NCBI GenBank assembly: GCA_947479185.1
Contig: CANJYY010000195.1
Span: 1-5,659 of the forward strand
From: Caulobacteraceae bacterium
GTDB lineage: Bacteria > Pseudomonadota > Alphaproteobacteria > Caulobacterales > Caulobacteraceae
Direction of reading: 5' to 3'
DNA length: 5,659 nucleotides
Shown: one piece after another, positions 5,028-5,659 of the stretch
How positions within the stretch are numbered: position 1 is the stretch's first letter
Layout of the letters: each line of letters starts with the position of its first letter
The notes under the pieces: model-generated
The model's input: the letters and a program-made list of their open reading frames with translations, nothing else
Told to the model about the DNA's origin: nothing
The model's database searches: none
Translations under genes and position numbers: made by a program

Positions 5028-5659
5028 GCCATCAGCTCCAGGAGGTCGCCCTCGGCCACGCGGCCGGCGGCGGTGGTCTGCACATAGATCCCGCAGAGGG
5101 TGTGGCCATACTGGTCGAACAGCGCCTTGACCACCTCGATGTCGCGCTCGGCCGTCGTCGGATCGACGTGGGTGGCCGCGCAGCGGACGATCGGCTTGAA
5201 CACCGTGGCCGTCGCGCCGCCCAGGGTCAGGGTCCGGCCGGTCCAGTCGTTCTCGGCCCAGGCCGGCCAGCCCTCGACATAGAGGTTGGCCCGGAAGCGC
5301 AGCGGGTCGAGCGGCCGACCGATACGGGTCTCGAGATCACGCACGCTGGCCAGGTTGACGATCGAGACGTGGCCCAGCGGGTGGTCGGTGAACCGCCAGC
5401 CGCCCGGCGCCTGCAGAACCTTCAGCGGCGCACGGGCCTCCGCGCCGAGCAGGGCGGTCAGCCAGGCGGCGAAGGCGTCGCGGCCGGCCTCGCCGGTCAG
5501 GTCGCCGGCGAAGTCGGGATGGCCGGGCGCGGTCGCATGGAACAGGCCGGCGGCGGCGTCGTAGCGGGTGCGGGCCTTCGCGACATCGGCGATGTGGGCC
5601 AGCACCGCGAACCTGGTCTTCGGCACGAACACCGGCGCGGCCGGATCAAAGCCGCAGTC
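5024..5659 (-). CDS. MOSC domain protein, N-terminus beyond the window
   Basis: The minus-strand frame is open from the window edge to a TGA at 5024-5026, giving 211 visible residues. Upstream of the GTG at 5632 the frame still reads DCGFDPAAP, so GTG 5632 is internal and the true start lies outside. The C-terminal half is a MOSC domain: SIVNLASVRDLE, DPLRFRANLYVEG, WTGRTLTLGGA, then FKPIVRCAAT with the conserved Cys (residue 160 of the visible part), DPTTAERD, YGHTLCGIYV and GRVAEGDLLEL. MOSC domains occur in molybdenum cofactor sulfurase C-termini and YcbX/YiiM-like proteins that bind molybdenum cofactor and transfer sulfur or reduce N-hydroxylated compounds. The region before it looks like the end of a MOSC_N beta-barrel domain. 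Substrate is unknown. It overlaps prmC by a GTGA junction, although no functional link is known to me. Confidence 0.88.
   Translation of the reverse strand, partial: DCGFDPAAPVFVPKTRFAVLAHIADVAKARTRYDAAAGLFHATAPGHPDFAGDLTGEAGRDAFAAWLTALLGAEARAPLKVLQAPGGWRFTDHPLGHVSIVNLASVRDLETRIGRPLDPLRFRANLYVEGWPAWAENDWTGRTLTLGGATATVFKPIVRCAATHVDPTTAERDIEVVKALFDQYGHTLCGIYVQTTAAGRVAEGDLLELMA

Noticed and set aside
3915..5087. 390-codon plus-strand open frame opposite prmC
   Set aside because: prmC on the other strand has all family motifs including NPPY; this frame has shadow composition and no recognisable domain.

Overview
The window is GC-rich (roughly two thirds or more G+C by eye) and looks like chromosomal DNA of an alphaproteobacterium, most probably Caulobacterales (Caulobacter or Phenylobacterium type). 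This rests on a DUF4167 protein (a family essentially confined to Alphaproteobacteria) next to prmC, a small lipoprotein resembling a Caulobacter lipoprotein family, and a GC-rich intergenic palindrome of the kind scattered through such genomes. It is not obviously a mobile or accessory island: I see no transposase, integrase, phage gene, tRNA, rRNA or CRISPR array.

Plus strand, left half. 1-204 is the 3' end of a nitronate monooxygenase-like flavoprotein gene. After a 179-bp gap come three genes in the same direction. 384-1508 encodes an unrecognised protein with a probable lipoprotein signal and a glycine-zipper segment. 1505-1921 encodes a short lipoprotein and overlaps the previous stop by four bases (GTGA). 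1983-2816 encodes an alpha/beta hydrolase. The hydrolase has no ATG, GTG or TTG start upstream of 2094, but in frame ahead of that point lies a full lipoprotein signal peptide that appears to begin with CTG behind a strong AAGGAG. All three products are therefore predicted to be exported and lipid-anchored.

Centre. 2817-2971 separates convergent transcription units. It is filled by an imperfect palindromic repeat element with several hairpins, which may also act as a two-way terminator.

Minus strand, right half. In transcription order these are a MOSC-domain protein (cut by the window edge at 5659), prmC (overlapping it by a GTGA start/stop junction), a 232-bp gap, and a DUF4167 protein with a conserved N-terminal domain and a long disordered Arg/Asp/Gln-rich tail built partly on 15-bp tandem repeats. 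The gap contains TTGAT-N4-ATCAA, an exact match to the FNR/Anr/FixK consensus, which raises the possibility of oxygen-linked control of the DUF4167 gene.

No clearly new multi-gene system is visible. The best leads are the CTG-initiated hydrolase lipoprotein, the three-lipoprotein cluster and the FixK-type box.
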